Source: Coniella vitis (Eukaryota > Ascomycota > Sordariomycetes > Diaporthales > Schizoparmaceae). Taken from it: 64,000 nt of DNA. The first letter of the stretch is position 1. Every line of letters starts with the position of its first letter. Below the pieces are notes generated by a model that was not told the DNA's origin, did not search any database, and was given only the letters and a program-made list of their open reading frames with translations. The DNA lies in NCBI GenBank assembly GCA_011317545.1, contig WUJK01000003.1, forward strand, positions 992,001 through 1,056,000, in the 5' to 3' direction. The position numbers and the translations under genes are program-made. This document shows, piece by piece, positions 24,646 through 35,411 of this stretch.

Positions 24646-25130
24646 TGCATTCGAGGCTTGGGTCGGTGTTTGGATGGCGGTGCGTGGCTCGAAGAGAACA
24701 GGAGACTGGGAACAAGAAGCCAGCGATGGTTTGAGAAAATTGTGGGAGAAAAAAAAAAAACCTTCCTTCCATCCTGAAATCCAAGCAAGGCTGGTGGTGT
24801 GGGGAGAGGGAAGTGGCAGCTAATTGCACCTGCACCTTCCTCCTCGACCTGCCCTGCAACTTGCCTTTCCATGGCAGCAGCCGAAAGAGGACGTTCCTTC
24901 CCAAGTTGCTTGCCAGTGAATCCACCCGGTGTCTGTCTGGTTTCAAGCTTCACTCCAAGCTAGCCTTGTCTTGCTTGCCCAACCTGTCCTCCTCAACCCA
25001 CCATCAAGCGTCCTTTTTCCTTTCCCTACTACCAACGACCCTCAGCCCTGCAGACTGCACCATCCGATTGTCGACCACCCATCTCGACTCTTGATGCAAG
25101 CCTGGTCGTTTTGAGACGATCATTGCCACA
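24646..25130 (+). promoter_or_regulatory. Spacer and 5' leader of the MYND gene
   Basis: 3' end of the regulator gene, an A run near 24752-24763, and then a CT-rich promoter and leader. A seven-codon upstream frame (including stop) lies at 25094-25114. Confidence 0.55.
25094..25114 (+). promoter_or_regulatory. Minimal upstream open reading frame
   Basis: ATG followed by five sense codons and TGA (peptide MQAWSF), ending 16 nt before the main ATG at 25131 and in a different frame. If the transcript includes it, it could reduce or condition translation of the MYND protein. Transcript start is unknown. Confidence 0.4.
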
Positions 25131-26123
25131 ATGGGTCGCTGGGGACAACGTGAGTTCATGATAGTCACCTTTCTCCAGAATCAGACGGTTGCGAACCCCA
25201 GTCCCGCTAACATTGCTGCTCTCCGAGGCCTTTTCGACCACGACATCCTCCAAAGCTGGTTGATGAATTTGGTGTACCGCGTCGCTCCGGACGATTCGTA
25301 TCAGGCGATGGACATTGTTGTGCGCGTACTCGAAAGAGCCCCCAAGGATATCCAGAAGTTCTGGCTCGTCCGCTTCCAGAAGGAAGTGAAGGACTGTGCC
25401 AAGGCTGATGATCTCGGGGTTGACAACCCCATCCTCAAAATGCCTGCAGACGTTCTGCCCATCACGCCCGAAGCCTACACCACCCTCACGGCCAAGACCG
25501 ACCAGTTTCCAGCCACCAATGCCGCTTACAAAACTCTGAGCACCAGCATCCGCGAGAAGCTGGATGCTGGCCTGGGAGAAAAACTGGTCACGAGTCTTCG
25601 AGAATTCGAGCGAGACATCACTAGCCTAGGCGTGACTGTCGCCAACTACAAGTACTCTATCATTGGCGTGGCTGCCATGCTGATGACTTATGGCGCGCAC
25701 ATCAAGCAAGAGGACATCAGTTACTTCCGCCAGCTTGTGCCCGACTTGGCCTGTTTCCCTGAATATGCTTGTCCTCACATTGACTTTCACTTTCGCCTTC
25801 CCGGCAAGAAGCAATTTCTTGCTGCCCTTGAAAACTACCAGCCTGGTATCATGCGCAGCTTCACTGAACCCAGCTGTCACGCATGTGGCAAGGTCAATGA
25901 CGACATCAAGACCAGAGGCAAGCAGCTGATGAAGTGTGGTGCATGCCATAATCAGTACAACAAGGGCTGGTTCTGCGATAGGGACTGTCAGCGACGCTGC
26001 TGGAAAACCCACAAGAAGAACTGTGGCCGTGCCGGCGAGGGCCTCGGCCTTGGTATCGGGGTCTTCACGGCTTGCCACGATCTTACCAATGTTATGCTCC
26101 CCTTTAGTGGAGAAAATGTTTGA
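25131..26123 (+). CDS. MYND-type zinc finger protein
   Basis: Single exon, 330 aa. The MYND finger is at about 249-298: C249, C252, C269, C272, C282 (WFC), C286, H294 and C298. The usual QxxHW is QRRCW here, so the first His of the consensus is Cys290, while the ligand His and final Cys are present. The 240 residues before it are helical-looking with no recognised catalytic domain; the SET motifs of SMYD methyltransferases are absent. MYND fingers bind proline-containing peptides and recruit partners, so a protein-interaction role is likely. The Gly-rich final 30 residues are unlike the rest, and a 3' intron or different end cannot be excluded. It is convergent with the GPI protein gene. Confidence 0.85.
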   Translation: MGRWGQREFMIVTFLQNQTVANPSPANIAALRGLFDHDILQSWLMNLVYRVAPDDSYQAMDIVVRVLERAPKDIQKFWLVRFQKEVKDCAKADDLGVDNPILKMPADVLPITPEAYTTLTAKTDQFPATNAAYKTLSTSIREKLDAGLGEKLVTSLREFERDITSLGVTVANYKYSIIGVAAMLMTYGAHIKQEDISYFRQLVPDLACFPEYACPHIDFHFRLPGKKQFLAALENYQPGIMRSFTEPSCHACGKVNDDIKTRGKQLMKCGACHNQYNKGWFCDRDCQRRCWKTHKKNCGRAGEGLGLGIGVFTACHDLTNVMLPFSGENV

Positions 26124-26444
26124 AAAGGAGTGCAGCCATCCAGACTTTTGGTGGGCAACGAAGTCCATATTTGATAAGAAGATTGAGCAGTTATGGTGGA
26201 TTTCTTTGAAAAAAAAAGGGGGGGGGGGGGCCATAGATACAATATGTGATCAATCATAGGCTAGGTCATTTCTGTCGTTATTCGTGGCTGCACCGCGCCG
26301 TACATAGTATCTAGCTCTAATACAAAAAAACAACCAACAAGATGTGTTTACTACTAAGCTTGGGTGTAGTTTTGTTTTGCACTGGGATCCCACATTCTCC
26401 ACCACCACTTTGTCCACGCCTACCCAACTGTTGAGGTTTGCAAA
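26124..26444. other. Convergent 3' spacer
   Basis: Between the tail-to-tail MYND and GPI-protein genes. It has an A9-G13 run near 26209-26230 and one exact 9-mer at 26301. No gene. Confidence 0.7.
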
Positions 26445-27155
26445 CTACAACAGCGCGGTCATGCCGAAACCAAGGGCGGCGAGCATCCAGCCGGTGCCCG
26501 CAGTCAGAGTAGCCGCACTATTCTTGCTGCTGCTGTCCTTTGCGCCGTCTGATGTGGAAGACGACTTTTCACTGCTGGCACTGGTGCAATTTGTAATGCC
26601 ACCATAGACCATAACATCGCCGGCGGTGTAGTTGAGATACTGGTACCCCCAGTTCTGCCAGCTCTTGTAATCACTGACATTGCGGCCCTCGTACGTCAGA
26701 CTCAGGCCCTGTTCCGTGGGGTACACGCCAAACTCCCAGTTGCCCACCGAGGTATCAAAGCTCACGCCCATATTGGGCTTGACGCCCGTCTTGGACCCGA
26801 CCTGGTTGCATTTGCTGTCTGTAATGGTGATATTGTAGCTGGACGGGGTGCTGTTGGTCGCCGAGGGGTTCTGCTGGGTGTTGATGGTGACGCCGCACCA
26901 GGAGTTGGCCGAGGATGAGGTGCAGCCGGGGTAAGCGGTTGCTGTAGCTGTGGTGGTTGTGGTGGTCGAGGAGGAGGAGGATGTGGAGGTGGTGGATGCG
27001 GTGGCCGAGGACCAGGCGTCTTCGACTTTGGTCTTTTCGGCGTCAAAGTCGCTGTGGATGTCGTCGAAGAGGCCTGGTGTGGCGGATGCGGTGGTGGCGA
27101 GGAGGGTGAGGAGGACGAAGAGGGAGGAGGATGCGGTGAGGGTGGTGGACTTCAT
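26445..27155 (-). CDS. GPI-anchored Ser/Thr-rich secreted protein
   Basis: 236 aa from the ATG at 27155. The frame continues upstream, but the N-terminal signal peptide (residues 1 to about 25, ending TTASA) fixes this start. A short charged region follows, then a Ser/Thr tract of about 30 residues, then a cysteine-containing core (PGCTSSSANSWCGV...SKCNQVG) with several N-glycosylation sites (NIT, NVS, NYT, NCT), a second Ser-rich linker and a C-terminal hydrophobic segment (GWMLAALGFGMTALL) typical of GPI attachment. The architecture indicates a plasma-membrane or wall-bound protein. The core is not a domain I can name. The Ser/Thr tract is encoded by trinucleotide repeats and could vary in length between strains. 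Confidence 0.87.
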   Translation of the reverse strand: MKSTTLTASSSLFVLLTLLATTASATPGLFDDIHSDFDAEKTKVEDAWSSATASTTSTSSSSSTTTTTTATATAYPGCTSSSANSWCGVTINTQQNPSATNSTPSSYNITITDSKCNQVGSKTGVKPNMGVSFDTSVGNWEFGVYPTEQGLSLTYEGRNVSDYKSWQNWGYQYLNYTAGDVMVYGGITNCTSASSEKSSSTSDGAKDSSSKNSAATLTAGTGWMLAALGFGMTALL

Positions 27156-30100
27156 CTTTGCTTTATGTTTGGTTGGAGGGGGGGGTTTTTTTTTTTTAAT
27201 GATTCCAAAGGAAACAAGATTATGTGTTTTGTTGGGGGTGAGAGGAAGATGGAAACGCACAGCGTTTGTTTGAATTATAGAGGTGAACAGTAAGTAATCG
27301 CAATGCAACTAAAAGGCAACAAGGAGGAGATGTGCTGCTTCGTCCGTCCAGGGAGAGCGCCGTGTCAGTGGAATGGGAGTGAATTGAATGCCAAGACTTC
27401 ACAGGAGGAAAGGTGATGGAGAGACTGGGCTATAAATACGAATTCTGTAGGCTTTGCTTGTCACGGTAAGTTCTCCCCATGGTGATTCTTCTTCCTTGGT
27501 GCGGCTGGACTGTGATCGTCGTCGTCGTCAGGGAGCCCAGTCCAGCCCAGCCCAGCCCAGCCCCAAGCCAGCTAAGCCAGCCCATCTTCAGGCAGACGAG
27601 CGTTCTAAGCTTGTTTCTTGCTCCTTACGGCTACAGTCAGTCAACCATCCATCCTCACCCGAATTGGTTGCCAATCCAGAACTGTGGAGAAACACTCGCG
27701 AGACAAAAACCCAGGTGAGCAGGTCGGGCCTGCTCTGTTTTCTCTTGCTGACTGACGGTCACGGGCGGAAGGAAGGAAGAGGCTGGACTATCGTTAACGC
27801 GGGAACCAGGCTACGATGTTTCTATGTTGTGGAAAAGACCCCATAGCAGAGAACGGGACCAATGTGCAAGACGCAGAGATTAAAGCACTGGATATCCATG
27901 ATCCGGCGGGGTCGGAAGTAAGTCGGCCGGGGCCGGGGCCGGGGCCGGGACAAGGCCCTTGAAAAGTGGACCCTGCGTTTCGGGGTTTCTGGCCGCTGTG
28001 GAGCAAGTGGAGGTCCGAGTGCCGAAGCGAGGATCGGAACTTGGCTTCTGACTAACATTTTTACGAGCAACAAACAAGACTCAGACGACAAAGTAAGCAC
28101 AAGAATGTGAATGACTTCGTTTGAAAAGCACTATATTGTCACGTGAAATAGAAAAGAAAAGAAAAAGAAATTGTCACTTTGTTTGTATAGAGGAATTGAA
28201 CAGCAAACGCAGCTTGGGTAAACGCTCGCCAGGTCTACTACACTGCCGAGCTGACGTGAGCCTCCTGGTCGAGAGGCTTCTCAGGCCTTGCTTGGCCTCG
28301 TTTGTTTTGGCCTGTGAGTGCAGTCTGATGGAGAGTCTAGATAGATGGATGACATTGGCTTTTACCAGTTCCGCACTACTAGAAAAGTCCATCAATGATA
28401 TATATGATGCTTGTGTGCACTTCTGATTGTTGTCATCATTCCCCAAGTGTCTTGTCTACATTGCGCGCAGAAATCAAAAGAGGATTTCCTCAGTATTGAG
28501 CAAAGGCTGGACAGCCTCCGCCCAGTAGCGATTTCGTTTTGCGATGCACTCATTCCGGCGCTCGGCGCTCTGGTGTGAAATCTCTCAGCGTCTGTGTGTT
28601 CCTCACATCCACCTTTGAGTAACGATTTTCCGAACTCTTGTGTAGCCTGCCACATATTCACCGAGTAAGGACTCTCTATTTGTTTTGCTCCCTCATTGGC
28701 TCGTCTTGAGGTGGTACGCCCGCCGCTCGCCTCGACACAAGACGCGGGAATGAAGTCAACCCACCCACACGGCGTCGCAAGGCAACCAAGTTCGCTACAG
28801 TGCTTGGATTTAAGGAATCCAGACTTGCGAAGGCGGCAAAGGCGTAAGATAAAAGTAAGTTATTTCGTATCCGCAGACTCGCCGCAGGCTCACATGCCGC
28901 CGTAAGCTCTGGAGATGGATGAAGTATTCTGTTGTACTCTTTTTGAACAAGGAGTCGTGGAACAAAAAGAAGACGCTACTTAATACCGCAGCTGAAGACG
29001 AAAACAAACCTAGAGACCTCTTAAGCAGGTCAACTTGTAAAAGCGCCATTGGTGGCACAAGTTCTACCACGGCATAGCATTGCTCGAGCACTGCGAAAAG
29101 CTAACCAAATTCATCCACACCGTGCGTCGTTTGAGGTACGAATCGTCAAAATGTATGAGGGGAGCAGCTCCATCTCAGTTTCAGACAAACCTTGCCTTGA
29201 TCTGGCCTACACATACCAGAGGCTTCTCACTATAGCTCGCTGCCCGGGCCGGCCAGAAGTAAAGCGAGTAGAGTTTCTGTCTCAAGGCTGTGTATATTAG
29301 TTTTGCGTGTGGGTTTGCGCTTGTGGTCTTGGACGCAAGGGGGCATCTTTGCGTAAAAATGTGCTATGCTGTTTCGCGGAGATGCCACGTGGAAAGTCAA
29401 CGAGAAGGCTTTGTCTCTCTTTTTTTTGTTAATTTAAACCTTGCACTCGGAAGCCAGTTTTGTTCTTGCGCTGCAATTCCTCGGGCACCCAAAGCCGAGT
29501 GAATTGGGTCACGGAAGCCACGCAGAGTTTGGAGTGGGAAGGGGGACGGCTCAGCCGCATACTGTGTATATAAAACGGGTTGGTATTTGCAGGTGTATAT
29601 TTGAAACTTCTGTAGATCTGGTGAAGATGAAACTTTCTAAATGTGAAAAAGAGAAGCCAAAAAAGGAGAAGAACAAAGGAATCCTGTTGTAACCCCAGGG
29701 ACACGCAAAATGTCAACTTGGTGAAGTTCAGTAGTCGCTTTGTTTCCTCCAAAGAAAGTTGATATTTCCAAAAGTATTTTTTGGACTTGACGTCACGGAC
29801 CAATGCTGAGAAATGGTGGGCTGGGGACGCGTCCACCACTCTCTCACTCCTCACTATGAACTGCCGATCTACGCGATCGATTGAATATATCTTGCGTATC
29901 AGTGTCACAATCAAGCCACACAAAGAAAGAGATGGAAACAAAACAGAAAAGAAAGAGAAAGAAAATGCAATCCACATCCGGGATCTGGAGCCGTGGACGT
30001 CGTTTGGGTCTGCCCAAAAACGGGATCCCTGGCAAGCAGGGTTACTTTCCTCTTTCTGATGATGCGTTCACTCTTTAGGATTCTTTACGTACGTATTCTA

Positions 30101-32559
30101 TAGTATTATCAGATGTGTTGGGAAAAAAAAAGAGAGGGAGAGCAAGACAAGTGGATTTTACACAAGTTCCGAAGGATCCCCGAAAGAGAGTCCTTGATGA
30201 TTTTGGGGCTTTGGTACAAGTGCTGGGTATACAAAGTGTACTATGTATCGAGTGACAATTTAGATATCAAGGAAAATACTAGGCGAATGACGTTTGTGTG
30301 TATCACCCAAAACGTGGATGGTGTTTTGAAGCCCCTTGGTTGAAAGATGCCGGTCTTTCAAAACGATACAATATTATGGCGTCGAAAAAGCCAGCTGACC
30401 CTCTGGAAGAATGCCTAGAAAAAAGGTCAAACCAGGGAAGAACTTTTTGCATGACGAGTACACTGTACATGCAAAGCAACATGAGCGTACGACTGGTTCT
30501 TGTACAGCCGTGTAGGCGGGATAAAAAGTACAACAACCATGGCTTTTGCGGGCCGAGCCTGATGAGCGGCTTGTGGGTTTCCTTTTTGCTTTTTGGACCT
30601 TTCCTTAGCCAGCCCAAGCCACGTGAGTGTGTGTGGTGGTGTATACAAGGAAGGAGAACGCCAAGTTTTTAGCAGGCTTTGGATAATATTTCATCCAGAT
30701 TAAGTGTTTGGGGTACCCCATGTCCCATACACGTACTTTGTACACAATTACGGACGCTTTTCAAAGAAGCGGTCGGGTATTGATCAGAGTAGTTATACAA
30801 CATCACTCACTATACACCATCCGAGAGAACCACTCATGATCACCACCAAAGACAACATGAGACGAGACAAGCCGAGACAAAGCGAGAAGAAAGAAGAAGA
30901 AAGGATGAGCTACGGCGGCAGATGCCAACCGCAAGCGACTGATGTCAACGGGCTGGGTCAAGGGCATCGGGTAGAGAACCGTGGGTAATACTATGTATAT
31001 CCTTGAATATGTGTGACAGAATGAAATAAAATGATAGACGGAGGACTTTCGCTCCTCTTATCGCTGCCATGCTACATAGTATGTGTACTACGTGCTAAGA
31101 AAGGAGCAGTGCCAGTGCAAATCATGATCTGCAGAGTTGATTGGGGGCTGTGAGCTGGAGATTATCCGCAAGTTCTCGACTTTCTGATCACCGCATTTTT
31201 AGTAACCCCCCCCCACTGAAACACGTCTGCTGGATTTTCTATTCATAGAAGTGTGTGAGAGAGAGAGATGCATAGAGTGGTAAATCCTGCTCACCCAAGC
31301 CAACCATACCCGCTGTCGCTGTGAGACGAGGGGATCCAGTGGGAGTGACGGAGTGAGCAGAGTAGCACCCCACTGCCCACCACCAACTTACATAATATGT
31401 GGTAGCGTACTAATCCCAGTAATTAGGTACTTTGTGCCAGCGGTGATCAACAGGGACAGGAGGAACGGATGCGTCTTGGCAGAGAGGCAGAGTAGGTACA
31501 TCGGTGATTATGTGCAAGAAACAAAAAACGGAGATGCAAAAGTCAATCTCGATGGCCACAAGATTCTCATCTTGGGTTGCAGGTCATGTGCTGCAAGCCC
31601 ACGGCGCACAACCAAGGCTGTGTGGCAGGGCTGATGCAGCGTTACTGCAGCGTCGCAGCGCTGTAGCGTGTCTGTCCCAGCGGTGCCGAAGACCTGGCAG
31701 CCCAGTCCTGGGAAGGCGGCAGGACGGGATGGTAGGGGGCCACAAGGCTACTGTGGTGTGTGCCTAGGGAGCCGCTAGCACCCGAAAAAACCCCCAGCCG
31801 GCCTGGGCTGTTCTGGGCATCCAGTGGTTGCTCGGCAGGTTTTATTCTGGCTGACGCCATGCGCAGGCGGGCTACAGGGGGCACCCCCCCAGAACGGCCC
31901 CCAGACCCCCCAAGACCAGGGGCGCGGGCTTACATAGTAGCACTTTTGTGCATGGGGAAGTGGGAGTTATGGATCCTGCCCAATCTGGTTTCTGCATGGC
32001 GGCTCCACCAGGGGCATTTCCTGATTCTGCCCTTTGACGTCAAAGCCAGAAACCGTCTCGTCCGCCCGCCAGCAAAGGCACCGCTACCTTGGGAGGCTGG
32101 TCTCATCATTGCTCGATGCTGCGACCCAGTGTCCTCGGGATCTGCCGACTCAGCCACACTGCCGCTCCATCCTTGACGTGGCTGGCGGTTCGCTCCTGTC
32201 CAGCAAAGAGAGAGAGGAAGAAGAAAAAGGCCGCAAGAGAGGTTCGGAAAAGACAAGAAAGAAGAGCGAAAAACATGATTCGCAAGCCAGCAACGGCCAT
32301 CCACACAAACCCACACCCAACACCCGCAGGCTGGGAAATTAGCTCGCCCGGCCACAGGCTACTCTGGATAGGCTATAGCGCGAGATTGGCTGAGGCGGCC
32401 TGGACGGCTTGAACGGTGCTTGGACACGCACATGGCCATGCCAGCGTTCTCGGCCTCCCCCTCTCTGACCCCTTCGACGTCAGTATGGGGCAGCCTTGTT
32501 CGTCGATACAGGTCGTCCTTCGATTCGAAAGCCTGTTGGGCTACAGGTGACGACCCACT

Positions 32560-32591
<32 letters not shown>

Positions 32592-33379
32592 CGCTGGCAG
32601 ACCGGACCCAGGCAGAGAGGCAGAGCAGCAAAGCAGCCAAGCCTTCTCTTCCTTCGTTGGCTGTTATATTTGTGCTATGCCGCTGCTCCTGGTGCTGCTG
32701 TGGCTAGGCTTCCTACCTCCTCTCGTCCATCCCACATCGACACCAGCCCTCCCCCGCCTGCTCCTCCGTTGCCTCCCCCCCTCGCGCCCCGAAATCGATT
32801 CGACTTCGCTTCGACCCTCGCTTGCCTCTTTCTGGGCTTAGTATTGCTGGTTGGAAATACTAGTTGCAAGGTCAGTTGCCGCTCCCCATTCTTTTCCACC
32901 CGCCCCTGGGGGCCAGCCTTTCTGTCTCCGTGGGACGGGCTCCATATAAACACATCTCGTCCCCATGGATCGATCCACTCCCTCCATTGGCGCATCCACA
33001 CACCCCTACAGACACCGACGGAGACCGCTCCCTAATGGTATATGTAATATCACAGGCCTGCTGCAGTTCCGAGTGTCTCTTCTGAGGCGGCGTCGTGTTC
33101 CCGGTAAACAAAACCACGGCTCTGGCCACCACCACCGCCGCCCTTTATCCATAACCACAAAGCCCAATACAGTCTTTGTCCAAAAGAACAAACCAGTGTC
33201 CTTCCAGAGGATCCTCTCTTTAGACTTTGCGAGGCCTGCTCCACTCACCAGAAATTTCATCCACGTTTACCAGAAAAGTTTCTTCTTGCTTGGATTTCTC
33301 GCCTGCGATTCTTCTGCCGCCCAGGCCCGTCCCAAACAGGCAATTCGCTGCCAACTTCATCCCACACGGCCCTGTCAAG
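27156..33379. other. Intergenic region between divergent GPI-protein and GH79 genes
   Basis: 6.2 kb without a supportable gene. Dispersed 9-mers lie at 30239, 30989, 31073 and 31931. A (GAC/GGC)n tract is near 32560-32590. The last 500 bp before 33380 are CT-rich with a TATA-like element (CCATATAAACA) at about 32942, consistent with a promoter or leader. Several 90-180 codon frames on both strands show no domain. Confidence 0.5.
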
Positions 33380-35411
33380 ATGCCTGTCGCAGCCTCCCGC
33401 CGGACGCTAGGCCGTGCCGCCCTGGTGTCTCAGCTCGTCTCTTCCGTCATGGCTGCCACTACCACCACCGCCGCCGCCTCTGTCGCCTCGTCGTCCGCGA
33501 CCGTCACCATGGCCCCTTCCGAGGCCGCTCCCACCGATATTGCCGGCGCCGTCCACCCTTCTTTTGCTGGGTTTGGCATCGAGCCCTCGAATTTGTTTGC
33601 GTTCACGGGCGAGGCAAACACGAATGAGTTGTCCATGAACCTTCTGGCTAACTTGGCCAACTACACGGGTGAGTTGTGACAACAATCTGAACACGAAGAA
33701 AGGGAGAAAAAAAGAAAAGAAAAGAAAAGGAAAACCGGCAGGACAAAAGATAGCATTTGCTGACCGTGGCTGTAAACCAAAAGGCACGCCAGCACACATT
33801 CGCTTGGGCGGCAACACGGAGGATTACATGATTTACGACTCGACGCAGACCGAATGGGCCGAGACTAGCAACGCTCATGCCTCTGGCAACGGCTCCATCA
33901 AGTGGGACAGCATGTTGATTGGCCCCAAGTTCTTCGAGGCCGCCAATCGCTTTCCTGCCGGCACCCCCGTGACCTGGGGTCTGAACCTCGCATACAATGA
34001 CGATGACTACATCGACCGCATCGTCACCATGGCCCAGCAGGTCCTCAACCGATGCACCAACCTGAACATTGTCGCCTTTGAGATTGGCAACGAGCCAGAC
34101 CTCTATTACACCAGCAGCTTGTTCCGCGGGGCCTCGTGGGGCGGCGATGTCTACACGACGGAATGGCTGGCCCGCGCAGAGGCCATCTACGAGCAGGTTT
34201 TGGAGCCCGCGGGCCTGACGGCTGCCTTTTTCGAGCCCCAAGCCACCTCGCACACCAGCGGCACCACCTTTACCATTACGGATCTTGTCGACTACGGCCT
34301 TGCGAATGCGACCGTGAACGGCTCCACCTACGTCACGGACTGGAACGAGCACGACTATACCTATTTCTTTGGCGTCGCCGAATACGACCTGACGCTGGAG
34401 GCCATCATGAGCTTCACGCTGGTCGAGAACCAGCTGACCAACCAGGCTGCGGACCAGCTGAGCGAGGCCTCTACCACTCCTTACGGTTATGCGCTGCGGG
34501 AGATGGGATGGGTGGGCCCTCTGGGCAGCGCAAACGTGACCGACACCTTTGGCGGCGCGCTCTACACGCTCAATCTCCTCTTGTACGCAGCCTCCCTCAA
34601 CATGTCGGGCCTCAACTTCCACATGACCGAGAACAGCTACACGGCAGCTTGGCAACCGGTCGAGCTGGATGGCGTCGCTCCTTACCCTCGCCCGCTCTAC
34701 TACGGCCACGCCGCCTTTGACCAAATCATTGGTCCTACCTGCACGGCACAGGTGTACCAGTACGCCCTGGACAGCGTTCCCTCTGGCTACGACGCGTACC
34801 TGCGCGCCTACACTATCTACCAGTCTGGCTCCCTGTCGTCCATTGCCATCGTCAACGGCAAGATGGCCAACGCTACCGAGACGGACAAGGCCAACCTCAC
34901 GGTGTCTCTGACCATGCCCACCTCGCTGGCTGGAGAGACGGTCCACCTGGCCTACCTCACCAACGACGGCATTGACTCCAAGTACAACACGACCTGGAAT
35001 GGCATGACGTACGAGGCTAGTGGCGACGGCACCGCGACACAGGTGTCGGACGAAGACACCAGCGCCACGATTGGCAGCGACGGCACGCTGACCATTTCTG
35101 TGCGTGACTCGCAGGCGGTTGTGGCCCAGATTGGCGCCAAGGTCGGCAGCCTTTCGGCCAACACGACGGCTTGCTCGGTCATGGCTGCGCTGAAGCAGGG
35201 CACATACACCGACTCCACGAGCGCCTCAGCGTCGTCGTCGACAAGTAAGCCTGATAACGAGGGAACTACAAGCAACGTTGGCAGCGGCAACAGTACGTCC
35301 GGAGATGCTGACTCTAGCAAATCGGCAGGTATGCGAAGCACGTCCTCGGGTAGTTTGACGGTGGTCTTGGCCGCTGGTCTATCTGTCCTGGCGGGCTTTG
35401 CTCTTTTCTAA
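33380..35411 (+). CDS. GH79-family glycoside hydrolase (beta-glucuronidase/heparanase-like), GPI-anchored
   Basis: Exons 33380-33668 and 33784-35411 join to 638 aa. The 115-nt intron has GTGAGT, branch TGCTGACC and acceptor AAAAG; using it gives the continuous family motif NYTGTPAHIRLGGNTEDY. The catalytic acid/base fits E200 (FEIGNEPD) and the nucleophile fits E336 (LREMGWVGP), followed by the characteristic DTFGGALYTLNLLLYAASL. The N-terminus has a signal-like segment (about 8-25). A Ser/Thr/Gly linker and a terminal hydrophobic stretch (LTVVLAAGLSVLAGFALF) indicate a GPI anchor, unusual for a degradative enzyme and suggesting action at the cell surface, for example on the fungus's own glucuronic-acid-bearing glycans. 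An optional in-frame 84-nt intron (35245-35328) lies in the linker. Confidence 0.9.

Noticed and set aside
33648..34946. 432-codon minus-strand frame opposite the GH79 gene
   Set aside because: Antisense shadow; catalytic GH79 motifs are on the plus strand.
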